Of a stretch of 32,428 nucleotides of DNA, positions 1 through 7,762 are shown piece after piece. Within the stretch, counting starts at the first letter, position 1; every line of letters begins with the position of its first letter. The translations under genes and the position numbers were made by a program. The notes under the pieces were generated by a model. The model had not been told where the DNA came from and did not search any database. It was given only the letters and a program-made list of their open reading frames with translations. This stretch comes from Chloroflexota bacterium (lineage in GTDB: Bacteria; Chloroflexota; Anaerolineae; Anaerolineales; UBA4823), in assembly GCA_012798185.1 (NCBI GenBank), contig JAAZNS010000259.1:1-32428 (forward strand), read 5' to 3'.

Positions 1-1059
1 CACCTCAGGTTTTTGATCCATTACATCGAAAACGCGTTCGACGCCAGCCAGGGCTGCTAATATATTATTTAGCTGGTTGGTCATCATCGCTATCGGCTGC
101 CCAACCTGGCGGGAATATTGTAAATAGGCAGCTAATGAACCGATATCAAATCTGCCCATCACCGAAAGGATTCCCCCAAACATCGCTGTTGCAGCGAAAG
201 ATATATTGTTTAGATTACCCAATACAGGCATAACCAAACCAGCAAAAAAGTTGGCATTAGTGGCTGCAGTCCGGTATTGTTCATTTAGACTCTTAAATTT
301 TTCGATAGCTTTCGCCTCATAATTAAAGACTTTTACCACTTTAAGCCCTTCTACCATCTCTTCGATATATCCGTTTACATTCCCCAGGTTTTTTTGTTGC
401 TCTTTAAAATATTGACTGCTTTTTTTAGTTATTCTCTGAGATATAAAAATCATTAGTGTTAGAACTAATGCCGTAATAATAAATAAAATCGGGCTTAAAA
501 TGATCATCATAATCACTGCGCCGATAAACGATAAAACACTCGATGTCAATTGCACAATGCTTTGTTCAAGTGCTACCTGAATATTGTCGACATCATTGGT
601 GAACCGGCTCATTAATTCGCCATGGGTATGGCTATCGAAATATTTTAAGGGCAAACCCTGCAGATGATCGAATAACGCCTGCCTGATGGTATTTGTTGTC
701 CGTTGGGCAATCTTAACCATTAAACGCATCTGACCAAAATTCGCAACCACCCCTAATAAATAGATAACACCCAGCCCAAGTAAAGCATTTGCCAAACCGC
801 GAAAATTTCCCGGCAAAATATAGTTATTTATCATTGGCTTTAGGAAATAACTGCCAAAGAGCATTGAGCCGGTATTAACCAACATTAAAAGGATTACTAC
901 AAATAAACCCCATTTATAACGGTTAAGATATTGCAATAGCCGAACGATGGCTTTCTTTACATTTTTGGGTTTCTCAAAACTTTGCGGTCCCGGTCCGCCA
1001 GGTCCATGCATTCTTCTGGGCTGGCTTGGTGTCATGGTCATTGGTCTTCGGTCACTCAT
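1..1059 (-). CDS. ABC exporter half-transporter, permease part (partial, 3' end outside window)
   Basis: The first 353 codons are visible and the frame is still open at base 1. The N-terminus is a cytosolic stretch rich in Arg, Pro and Gly (about residues 1-35). Six membrane-helix segments of an ABC_membrane type-1 exporter domain follow, with the typical coupling-region motifs FDSHTHGELMSRFTNDVDNI and FNYEAKAIEKF. The visible part ends at the linker VERVFDVMDQKPEV, just before the nucleotide-binding domain, which lies off the window. The ATG at 1059 overlaps the stop of the upstream exporter gene by 8 bases, so the two are translationally coupled. It is probably the second subunit of a heterodimeric multidrug- or lipid-type exporter. 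By the usual logic of such pairs it should carry the intact Walker B Glu and H-loop His, and possibly a degenerate signature motif. None of these can be seen here. The substrate is unknown. Confidence 0.9.
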   Translation of the reverse strand, partial: MSDRRPMTMTPSQPRRMHGPGGPGPQSFEKPKNVKKAIVRLLQYLNRYKWGLFVVILLMLVNTGSMLFGSYFLKPMINNYILPGNFRGLANALLGLGVIYLLGVVANFGQMRLMVKIAQRTTNTIRQALFDHLQGLPLKYFDSHTHGELMSRFTNDVDNIQVALEQSIVQLTSSVLSFIGAVIMMIILSPILFIITALVLTLMIFISQRITKKSSQYFKEQQKNLGNVNGYIEEMVEGLKVVKVFNYEAKAIEKFKSLNEQYRTAATNANFFAGLVMPVLGNLNNISFAATAMFGGILSVMGRFDIGSLAAYLQYSRQVGQPIAMMTNQLNNILAALAGVERVFDVMDQKPEV

Positions 1060-2854
1060 GATCCGCCGCTCCTTCTAGCTGAGATGCATTGATTTCTTGA
1101 TAAACTGCATTGGATTTGAGCAATTCTTGGTGAGTACCTATGCCAACTACCCTGCCGTCATCTAGAACGATAATTTTATCGGCATCACGAATCGAGCTGA
1201 TCCTTTGAGCAATGATAAAAACCGTTGTTTGGGCAAGGTTATTGTAGAACGACTCACGGATTTTAGCTTCAGTAGCCGAATCGACCGCACTGGTGCTGTC
1301 ATCCAAAATTAATATCTTCGGCTGCTTAAGCATCGCCCGGGCGATACATAAGCGTTGTTTTTGCCCGCCCGATAAATTTACGCCTCCCTGTCCTAATAAC
1401 GTGTTATACCCTTCCGGGAAAGACATGATGAATTCATGCGCCTGAGCATCTTTACAGGCAGCCTCTACTTGTTCATGTGTCGCTGTTTCATTACCCCATA
1501 ACAGGTTTTCGTAAATGGTTCCGGAAAACAAGGTGTTCTTTTGTAATACCACCCCAATTCCATTACGGAGGTCTTGGAGCTGGTAATCTCGAACATCGAT
1601 ATCATCAATTAAAACTGATCCTTCGGTGACATCATATAACCGAGGAATCAAATTAACCAGGGTAGATTTACCCGTTCCTGTTCCTCCAACAATGGCAATG
1701 ATTTCTCCTGGATGCGCAGTGAAATTGATATCACAAATTACATTTTCACCACTTTCGGAGCTATTATACTTAAATGATACATGACGAAATTCCACTTTTC
1801 CTTTACCAATCGAGGGGGAACGAGCACTATGGTCATTTGCATGCAATGTATCTTGTTGACTGAGGCCATTAGGATCAGAAATTTGCTTAAGAGATAGATC
1901 ACCAATATCCACCCGAGTCTCAATCACTTCAAGAATACGTTCCGCGCTGGCTTGAGCTCTAGCGGCCATCAGGATAATCATCGAAATCATCATCACGCTG
2001 AATAATATTTGGAAAACGTAACTCAGGAAACTAATTAATTGACCTGCGCCTAGAGTATTATTAAAAACCATATGCCCGCCCGACCAAATAATCGCCAGTG
2101 TCGCTCCATTCATCACCAATATCATGATGGGAAAGTTTAGAACTGCAACATTGGCAGCCCGCACGGCTGCCTCAGTCAAGGCATCGTTCACCTTTTTAAA
2201 TTTACTTTTTTCGAAATCGGCACGTACAAAGGATTTAACAATACGTACGCCGATTAAGTTCTCCTGGATTGTATTATTAATGGCATCTATCTTCTGCTGA
2301 ACGATTGTATACAATTTGACTGCAGTCCTCATAATCAGCCAAATGCTGACCGATAAAACCACAATTGCTCCAGCAATGAAAGTAGATAACCTGGCGTTAA
2401 TACTAAATGCCAAGATAAATGCGATGATCAACATCATTGGCGCCCTTAATACGATTCGCAGCATCATTAATACGGTCATTTGCATATTGTTCACATCATT
2501 GGTCAAGCGGGTGACCAGAGAAGCAGTGCTGAAATGATCGATATTTTGGAAAGAAAAAGTTTGAACTTTCTCGAATAATGCATTGCGTAAATTTGCGCCA
2601 TATCCATGGCTGCAATACGAAGAATATCTCATGATCAGATAACCAAAACTCATCGCTAAACAGGCTAACCCCGCCATAAGCCCGCCGATTTTCGCAATAT
2701 AAGAAATATCTGAATTTGGAATTCCGACATCGATAATTTTTGCCATTAAAACCGGCATATATAATTCGCTTAATGCCTCACAAAAAACAAATATCGGTAC
2801 CAAAACAGCAAATTTTTTATATTCCCCTATGAAAACGGCTAATTTTTTAATCAA
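1052..2854 (-). CDS. ABC exporter half-transporter with degenerate ATP site
   Basis: A 600-residue half-transporter: six-helix exporter membrane domain (about 1-310), a linker, then a nucleotide-binding domain. Walker A is GGTGTGKST near 390-398, the Q-loop is VVLQKN, and the signature is LSGGQKQR at 494-501. Walker B reads ILILDD, with Asp519 where the catalytic Glu normally sits. The switch-loop His is replaced by Gln550 (IIAQRI). This Asp-plus-Gln combination is the degenerate site known from heterodimeric exporters such as TM287/288. The partner is the overlapping downstream gene. A MarR regulator lies upstream on the same strand, and the promoter at 2935-2963 carries a putative MarR operator, so the exporter is probably induced by a small molecule it exports. 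It acts in the cytoplasmic membrane. The family assignment is firm; the substrate cannot be told. Confidence 0.93.
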   Translation of the reverse strand: MIKKLAVFIGEYKKFAVLVPIFVFCEALSELYMPVLMAKIIDVGIPNSDISYIAKIGGLMAGLACLAMSFGYLIMRYSSYCSHGYGANLRNALFEKVQTFSFQNIDHFSTASLVTRLTNDVNNMQMTVLMMLRIVLRAPMMLIIAFILAFSINARLSTFIAGAIVVLSVSIWLIMRTAVKLYTIVQQKIDAINNTIQENLIGVRIVKSFVRADFEKSKFKKVNDALTEAAVRAANVAVLNFPIMILVMNGATLAIIWSGGHMVFNNTLGAGQLISFLSYVFQILFSVMMISMIILMAARAQASAERILEVIETRVDIGDLSLKQISDPNGLSQQDTLHANDHSARSPSIGKGKVEFRHVSFKYNSSESGENVICDINFTAHPGEIIAIVGGTGTGKSTLVNLIPRLYDVTEGSVLIDDIDVRDYQLQDLRNGIGVVLQKNTLFSGTIYENLLWGNETATHEQVEAACKDAQAHEFIMSFPEGYNTLLGQGGVNLSGGQKQRLCIARAMLKQPKILILDDSTSAVDSATEAKIRESFYNNLAQTTVFIIAQRISSIRDADKIIVLDDGRVVGIGTHQELLKSNAVYQEINASQLEGAADHE

Positions 2855-3169
2855 ATTGATATCTCCAAAATATTGGATTTTTCAACATCCCCAACAACGA
2901 TGTTGTTAACCATTTTATTATTAACTGGTTATGAATTATGATTCAACTACATCAAATTGTCAATAGACTATAGTCATGTTCTTACAATTCTCTTATCAAA
3001 ATATTAAATAGCACTGCCCCGGTTATAGTGGAAAGCCTCATACTTGGGATATATTTAGAAACTCACCCGGGCAGGTCGACCAGCTACTCTATAATTTTTT
3101 ATGCGTTATTTCAAGCAATTCGATTTCGCATTTTGAAATCCCCCAAATTTTGAGTTGCAGAGATTAATC
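2855..3169. other. Intergenic stretch between marR and the exporter genes
   Basis: There is no convincing gene in these 315 bases. They hold the exporter promoter and candidate operator (2906-2963). An imperfect inverted repeat with arms at 3014-3023 and 3065-3074 (about 10 bases each, one mismatch) encloses a 41-base loop. Its role is unclear, since no T-tract directly follows on either strand. Confidence 0.6.
2906..2963 (-). promoter_or_regulatory. Exporter operon promoter with candidate MarR operator at +1
   Basis: Reading the minus strand, a consensus -35 TTGACA (2958-2963) is separated by 17 bases from CATAAT (2935-2940). Immediately downstream, where transcription should start, lies AACCAGTTAAT (2920-2930). 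The same 11 bases occur just downstream of the -10 of the marR promoter (3631-3641). A second half, TAACCA at 2907-2912, mirrors TGGTTA at 2926-2931. Position and sharing suggest a repressor site for the neighbouring MarR protein. Confidence 0.65.
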
Positions 3170-3613
3170 TTAAAAATTGAAGTTGATTTTTTCTAAATTA
3201 TTTCTAATCAGCATTAATAATGCATGGAATCGGTTTAAATCATCCTGGGTAAATCCTTCGAACATAGCTTGATGCAGTTGTTGAAATGATTGATCAATCT
3301 GATTAATGAGGGCAATGCCAGCCTCTTGAATATACACCCTTGATAAACGCTCGTCTTTTGGATCAGGCTGACGTAATATATATTTATTATGCTCCATCCT
3401 CTTAATAACTTTTGTTGCTGCCGCAGGAGAGATTTCCATGATTTCTGCAATTTCAGAATGGGTTAAACCATCACGGTCGGATAATATTTTCAACAAAAAT
3501 GCCTGACCCCGATAGATCCCAAGCTGATCGAAACAATGGTTGGCTTTGGTGCCATGGATGCGGCACACATTTGCCAGCAATCTTCCAATCATTTCTTTTT
3601 CATTCTCGAGCAT
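3170..3613 (-). CDS. MarR-family transcriptional regulator
   Basis: A 147-residue winged-helix protein of normal MarR length. The recognition-helix region is LTHSEIAEIMEISPAAATKVIKRME split around residues 50-75, followed by the wing with the family Asp-Arg pattern (DPKDERLSRVYI). Flanking N- and C-terminal helices would form the dimer. It lies upstream of, and co-directional with, two exporter genes, the classic layout of a ligand-released repressor controlling a drug or metabolite exporter. Its own promoter has a -10 enclosed by an inverted repeat, and one arm recurs at the exporter promoter, so autoregulation is likely. The ATG at 3613 has no strong ribosome-binding site. The ligand is not predictable. 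Confidence 0.9.
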   Translation of the reverse strand: MLENEKEMIGRLLANVCRIHGTKANHCFDQLGIYRGQAFLLKILSDRDGLTHSEIAEIMEISPAAATKVIKRMEHNKYILRQPDPKDERLSRVYIQEAGIALINQIDQSFQQLHQAMFEGFTQDDLNRFHALLMLIRNNLEKINFNF

Positions 3614-3630
3614 AGGTTTATCCGTTTAAT

Positions 3631-3664
3631 ATTAACTGGTTTATTATATTATAGTACAGTTAAT
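3631..3664 (-). promoter_or_regulatory. marR promoter -10 enclosed by inverted repeat (candidate operator)
   Basis: On the minus strand, ATTAACTGT (3656-3664), then the -10 hexamer TATAAT (3648-3653), then ACCAGTTAAT (3631-3640). The two arms are mirror images (ATTAACTG/CAGTTAAT) about 15 bases apart, and the -10 lies between them. A repressor bound here would block polymerase directly. No good -35 is visible. One arm is repeated exactly at the exporter promoter. Confidence 0.6.
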
Positions 3665-3851
3665 TTCAATCGTGTCGTGAGAAACAGATTTAATTTATTA
3701 ATTGACAAGTATAAATACTCTTCCATCAATCTTATCATTTGAAGTATAATCACTTCCTTCAATAATAACTTTTAAAAATGGGGATTGTCTAAAAAGCAGG
3801 TTGTTACCCTGAGGCTTACGTCGAGTAAATCGAAGGGAATTGAAAGCAGAT

Positions 3852-3878
3852 AAACATCGATTGATAGGATGTTTTTTT
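3852..3878 (+). terminator. Hairpin with T-tract in the typA leader
   Basis: AAACATC (3852-3858) pairs with GATGTTT (3868-3874) over a 9-base loop, and the T-run continues to 3878. No plus-strand gene precedes it, so it would act as a leader attenuator of typA if the promoter lies upstream. The stem is short (7 base pairs) and AT-rich, so it is weak. Confidence 0.35.
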
Positions 3879-3936
3879 GTTTGCGCGTATAAGCAAAACA
3901 GCCAGCTTTTAACCATCCCAATAGTAATGGATTGTT

Positions 3937-5808
3937 ATGATTACCGAACGAACTGACCTACGCAATATCGCTATCATCGCCCATGTCGACCATGGTAAAA
4001 CTACTCTTGTTGACGCACTGCTCAAGCAGGCGCGCGTCTTCCGAGAAAACCAGACTGTAGCGGAACGCATTCTAGATTCAAACGCCTTGGAAAGGGAACG
4101 AGGTATCACCATCCTCTCCAAGAACACTGCAATTCAAATCTTCGATCCCGAGAGCAGCCAAATGGTAAAAATCAACATTGTGGATACGCCGGGTCATGCC
4201 GATTTTGGCGGTGAAGTCGAACGGGTAATGAATATGGTCGATGGGGTTCTTTTATTGGTAGATGCTGCCGAAGGTCCTATGCCCCAAACCCGTTTTGTCC
4301 TCAAAAAAGCGTTGGAGCGTGGTCACCGTGCCATTGTCGTTATCAACAAAATTGACCGCAAAGACGCTGACCCTTTGGATGCACTGAACAACACTTTCGA
4401 TTTATTCATTGAATTGGGCGCCAGTGAAGAGCAAGCCAACTTCCCTGTGGTCTATGCTAATGCGGTCACCGGGCAAGCTGGCATGACGCCCCAACTGGGT
4501 CCCGATTTACAGCCTCTTTTCCAGACAATATTGAGGCACATACCTGCCCCAAAAGTGGATATCAATGCCCCGCTTCAAATGCTCATTACCACCCTCGGTT
4601 ATGACGAATACCGCGGTGTTTCTGCTGTGGGACGAATATTCGCCGGCAAGCTGCAGGTCAACATGCCGGTCACTCGAATGACTTTAAATGGTGAGATTCT
4701 CCCCGAATGGGTACGCTACCTTTATGTACATCAAGGCTTAGACCGAGTAGAAATCGAGCAGGCTGAAGCCGGTGAAATTGTCACCATTGCCGGGTTGGAA
4801 GGCATTGCGATTGGCGAGACTCTGGCAGACCCCGAAAACCCGGTGGCATTAGAACCGATTAAGGTCGAAGAGCCGATTGTACGCATGGCTTTTGGAGTAA
4901 ATACCTCTCCTTTGGCTGGCAGAGAAGGCAGGTGGGGCACATCCAGAAAATTACGCGAACGCCTGTATGATGAGCTGCGTCAGAATGTTGCCTTGCGGGT
5001 TGCCGAAACTGACAGCGCCGACACGTTCCTCGTTTCTGGACGCGGCGAATTGCATCTGGCAATTTTGATCGAAACCATGCGGCGCGAAGGGTATGAATTT
5101 CAGGTTTCCCGTCCTGAAGTGATTTTTAAACATGGCGAAAATGGCGAAATCTTGGAACCCTTCGAAGAAGTTTACATTGATACCAGCCCGGAAACAGTAG
5201 GGGTTGTGGTGGAGATGCTAGGTGTTCGCCATGGTCAGATGATCGATATGCAGGATACCGGTGACGGCAGTGTGCACATGACCTACTTGCTGCCCACACG
5301 CGGTATGCTGGGATTTCGTTATCAATTCCTCACTGCCACCCACGGCATGGGAATAATACAAACGATATTTCATGGCTATCTGCCCATGACCGGCACTATG
5401 ACCACCCGGGCTACCGGCTCGATTGTTGCCTGGGAATCAGGCATAACCACAAACTATGGGCTTAAAAATGCCGAAGAACGCGGCGAGCTATTTTATGGAC
5501 CAGGTGTCGAAGTGTATGAGGGAATGGTCGTCGGGGAATATCACCGCCCGGGGGATCTGGCAGTGAATGTATGCAAGAAAAAGCACCTGACCAATATGCG
5601 TTCTTCTAACAAAGACATCGAGATACGTTTGAATCCGCCTCGTCAAATGAGCCTGGATGAAGCGATTGAGTATTTGGGTGAAGATGAATTACTCGAAGTA
5701 ACCCCCGTAAATTTTCGCATTCGCAAACGTATTTTGAATACCGAAGAACGCGGCAAGATGGCGAAAAGGGCTTTGGAACAAACGCAAAATGTGGCAGTTG
5801 AGGTTTAA
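3937..5808 (+). CDS. typA: Ribosome-associated GTPase TypA/BipA
   Basis: A 623-residue translational GTPase of the usual BipA length. It binds 70S ribosomes and aids large-subunit assembly, especially under stress or cold (family knowledge). The G-domain motifs are all present: G1 AHVDHGKTT (15-23), G2 RGITI (55-59), G3 DTPGHADF (83-90) and G4 NKID (137-140). A beta-barrel domain II follows, then EF-G-like domains III and V, then the BipA-specific C-terminal domain. BipA signatures visible are SGRGELHLAILIETMRREGYE and LPTRGMLGFRYQFLT. The start is the ATG directly ahead of the conserved N-terminus; no strong ribosome-binding site is seen. It is monocistronic, with a strong terminator 38 bases after the stop. 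Confidence 0.97.
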   Translation: MITERTDLRNIAIIAHVDHGKTTLVDALLKQARVFRENQTVAERILDSNALERERGITILSKNTAIQIFDPESSQMVKINIVDTPGHADFGGEVERVMNMVDGVLLLVDAAEGPMPQTRFVLKKALERGHRAIVVINKIDRKDADPLDALNNTFDLFIELGASEEQANFPVVYANAVTGQAGMTPQLGPDLQPLFQTILRHIPAPKVDINAPLQMLITTLGYDEYRGVSAVGRIFAGKLQVNMPVTRMTLNGEILPEWVRYLYVHQGLDRVEIEQAEAGEIVTIAGLEGIAIGETLADPENPVALEPIKVEEPIVRMAFGVNTSPLAGREGRWGTSRKLRERLYDELRQNVALRVAETDSADTFLVSGRGELHLAILIETMRREGYEFQVSRPEVIFKHGENGEILEPFEEVYIDTSPETVGVVVEMLGVRHGQMIDMQDTGDGSVHMTYLLPTRGMLGFRYQFLTATHGMGIIQTIFHGYLPMTGTMTTRATGSIVAWESGITTNYGLKNAEERGELFYGPGVEVYEGMVVGEYHRPGDLAVNVCKKKHLTNMRSSNKDIEIRLNPPRQMSLDEAIEYLGEDELLEVTPVNFRIRKRILNTEERGKMAKRALEQTQNVAVEV

Positions 5809-5845
5809 TACGCCACACAAATTGAATAATATTTCAATAATTTTT

Positions 5846-5879
5846 CACATCCGGTGCAAATACCCGGATGTGTTTTTTT
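5846..5879 (+). terminator. Rho-independent terminator of typA
   Basis: CACATCCGG (5846-5854) pairs perfectly with CCGGATGTG (5864-5872) over a 9-base loop, followed by seven T residues. It is 38 bases past the typA stop. Confidence 0.92.
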
Positions 5880-5921
5880 ATGGATAAGTTTTGGCGAGAT
5901 ATTCGATTACCGCAGTTTACT

Positions 5922-6653
5922 CTATTGAGCTGACGGATTTCTCACCAAAAGATAGGCGATCAATGCTACCAAATTGCCCGCCAGTACAAATAGAGCCCAT
6001 ACCGGCGCACGTTCCCTGCGCTCTTTAGCATCCAGGTATGTCCATAAGGGCAGTCCCACCCAATAAATAACCAGGCATAATAATAAACCAACCATTGAAA
6101 CGATCTGCCAAATATTTGGTCTTGCACTGATCCCTTCGTTCACGTCATAGGTAATACCAACATATCCAATTACCTTATTCTCAAGGGTTGTCAGAGGGCG
6201 AACCATATAACGAAACACATCATTATGCTCACCCTCAGCCTGAATAGCTGAGCCAACCAGAAGCAGCATTTGCTGTTCCTGGGTCAGTTCACCTACAGGT
6301 AAGGCTGCCAGGGCACCTTTTACCTGGCGCGTGGCTAATTGTGTTGCCGATTCTGCATCTAATGGCGCACCTTTCGAATATATAATTTTTCCGTCCGGAG
6401 CAAATAACCAAACCTGAGCAATATAGGGCATTTCATCTGCCTGTTTGAGAACATTCATAAACGCAGTATCATCCAGAGTTTGTGGTTTATTTGCTGTGAT
6501 CTGGTTTAACGTTTCTTCAGCAGCTGCTCTGGTTTCTGGGCTTTCCACCAACAGAGAAACACGGTTAGCAGAGCAAAAAAATAAAATCAAGGCAGCTATT
6601 AAAATCGCGGCAAAACTTGCCCAGGGAATTATTTTTTTTATTTTGTTATACAT
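5922..6653 (-). CDS. Membrane protein with extracytoplasmic sensor-like domain, third gene of an ECF sigma module
   Basis: 243 residues from the ATG at 6653, which sits 6 bases after a perfect AGGAGG. The frame could begin 6 codons earlier, but that start lacks a ribosome-binding site. An N-terminal helix (about 8-27) is followed by an extracytoplasmic region of about 140 residues. Segments such as VWLFAPDGKIIYSKGAPL and YMVRPLTTLENKVIGYVGI read like a PAS/Cache-type sensor fold. Two more membrane helices close the protein, separated by a short charged loop (DAKERRERAP). It overlaps the upstream membrane gene by 8 bases and lies downstream of a sigma factor, so it may be the signal-sensing partner of that module. 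There is no histidine-kinase or enzymatic domain. Function beyond this is unknown. Confidence 0.75.
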   Translation of the reverse strand: MYNKIKKIIPWASFAAILIAALILFFCSANRVSLLVESPETRAAAEETLNQITANKPQTLDDTAFMNVLKQADEMPYIAQVWLFAPDGKIIYSKGAPLDAESATQLATRQVKGALAALPVGELTQEQQMLLLVGSAIQAEGEHNDVFRYMVRPLTTLENKVIGYVGITYDVNEGISARPNIWQIVSMVGLLLCLVIYWVGLPLWTYLDAKERRERAPVWALFVLAGNLVALIAYLLVRNPSAQ

Positions 6654-6975
6654 GACGCCTCCTGCTGACAATTAAAATGCTTCCTATAGGTATACAAAGT
6701 AAGTTGGCTACAAGCAAAATCGCAATAATAAAAGCTTCCCAAAATCGCGCATTACCCGATTGACCAAACCACCATAACACTAATGACCATAGAACTCCCA
6801 TGATTAATCCAAGCGCTGCTACAGGAAATTCCGCAATAGATGGTTCAGGTATTTCACTTTTTAAACGATTAAGCATTTCGCCGTATAATGACCTATCCAA
6901 TCGAGCTTGCCCGCCCATACCAGCCCGAATCATTAGATGGATGTTCTCTTCCTCAAATCGATTCTGATCATTCAT
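6646..6975 (-). CDS. Small two-helix membrane protein, candidate anti-sigma factor
   Basis: 109 residues from the ATG at 6975, which has GGAG ten bases upstream inside the end of the sigma-factor gene. A longer start exists but would overlap that gene. A cytosolic N-terminal half (1-50) contains a helical segment with many charged residues. Two membrane helices follow, about 52-71 and 81-103, and the C-terminus is basic (RRRH). It lies 4 bases after the ECF sigma gene and overlaps the next gene by 8 bases. Position and topology fit a membrane-anchored anti-sigma factor, but the zinc anti-sigma motif HxxxCxxC is absent, so this role is inference only. Confidence 0.7.
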   Translation of the reverse strand: MNDQNRFEEENIHLMIRAGMGGQARLDRSLYGEMLNRLKSEIPEPSIAEFPVAALGLIMGVLWSLVLWWFGQSGNARFWEAFIIAILLVANLLCIPIGSILIVSRRRHV

Positions 6976-6979
6976 GGTA

Positions 6980-7552
6980 CTAATCTCCATCGGCTTCAAT
7001 AAAGGCATTTTTAAATGCATATCGCGCCCGTGAAAGTAAAGATTCTGTTGCTTTATAAGATTTTCCCAGTTTCCTGGATATTTCAGCTACACTTTCTTCA
7101 TGAGCATATCGTGCAGTAAGAACATAGCGGTATTCATCGGGGAGCATTTGCAAAGTGGTCACAACACGAATTTTGGTCGTTTTATTCTGGATCCAATCTT
7201 CCGGCAGCGGCGCCTGATCGACTAATTTAAATAGATCATCCTGCTGATCCTTAGTATTTACCGCAACCTGACTTCCCAATTTTCGGTAATAATCGGCGAT
7301 TTTCCTACGGGCGATTGCGCACAGCCAGGTAAACAGCCGGCTTTGACTGTGGAAAGCACCCAACCCTCGTATCGCCGCCAATAGTGTCTCTTGCCAAATA
7401 TCCTCGGCATCTTCCTTGATGCAACTGCTGGCGTGATAGATATAAGCATATAGAGCATCAGCATACCTTTCGTAGAAATGTTCCAACGCCCATGTTTCTC
7501 CGGCAAGGATGCATTGAATTAACTTAGACTCTGCAATTGGGTCATATTCCAT
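6980..7552 (-). CDS. ECF-family RNA polymerase sigma factor
   Basis: 190 residues. The sigma region-2 domain spans about 22-90, including the core-binding and -10 recognition stretch EDIWQETLLAAIRGL and FTWLCAIARRKIADYYRK. Sigma region 4 spans about 125-185, with the helix-turn-helix ESVAEISRKLGKSYKATESL and the LSRARYAF ending. There is no sigma-1 or sigma-3 domain, as expected for group IV. It is the first gene of a three-gene unit with two membrane proteins (spacing 4 bases, then an overlap of 8), a layout typical of envelope-signal-responsive sigma modules. Two near-identical 12-base motifs lie upstream (7571-7620). No good ribosome-binding site precedes the ATG. The target promoters are unknown. 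Confidence 0.92.
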   Translation of the reverse strand: MEYDPIAESKLIQCILAGETWALEHFYERYADALYAYIYHASSCIKEDAEDIWQETLLAAIRGLGAFHSQSRLFTWLCAIARRKIADYYRKLGSQVAVNTKDQQDDLFKLVDQAPLPEDWIQNKTTKIRVVTTLQMLPDEYRYVLTARYAHEESVAEISRKLGKSYKATESLLSRARYAFKNAFIEADGD

Positions 7553-7570
7553 CGATTGTGTCCATTGTGT

Positions 7571-7620
7571 TCAGGAATGCCTGTTTCTAGATGATTAGTC
7601 GTATATTGTCAGGAATTCCT
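7571..7620. repeat. Pair of near-identical 12-base motifs upstream of the sigma gene
   Basis: TCAGGAATGCCT (7571-7582) and TCAGGAATTCCT (7609-7620) differ at one base. They are direct repeats 38 bases apart, start to start, and each is nearly palindromic (AGGAATTCCT is a perfect 10-base palindrome). They lie 19-68 bases upstream of the ECF sigma start codon and could be operators or recurring promoter elements. Confidence 0.45.
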
Positions 7621-7699
7621 TCGCTGCATTCCCCCCGAAATGATACCCGATTTACTATATAATAAAATTAAGATAGCTTTGTGAAGAAAAACAAGGATT

Positions 7700-7746
7700 A
7701 AAAAAACGGGCAATAGGAATCGCATAATAAGTGTTCCAATTGCCCG
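7700..7746 (-). terminator. Rho-independent terminator after the second sigma module
   Basis: On the minus strand CGGGCAAT (7746-7739) pairs with ATTGCCCG (7714-7707). The stem extends inward with TTCC/GGAA across one A/A mismatch, and a run of T residues follows (complement of the A-run at 7700-7706). It lies 17 bases past the stop of the membrane-protein gene and separates the two sigma modules. Confidence 0.88.
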
Positions 7747-7762
7747 CAGGTAAGATCAATTT

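Larger units (their letters stand above)
3614..3936. other. Intergenic stretch between divergent marR and typA
   Basis: There is no gene in these 323 bases. Besides the marR promoter it holds a TTGACA at 3702-3707 and a TATAAT at 3745-3750 on the plus strand. They are too far apart to form one promoter, so the typA start site is uncertain. A segment with CCCTGAG and TCGAAGGG near 3808-3836 resembles degenerate intergenic dyads and may be a repeat remnant. A hairpin with a T-tract (3852-3878) precedes typA. Confidence 0.5.

Noticed and set aside
3014..3074. Imperfect inverted repeat in the marR-exporter gap as a terminator
   Set aside because: The loop is 41 bases and no T-tract directly follows on either strand.
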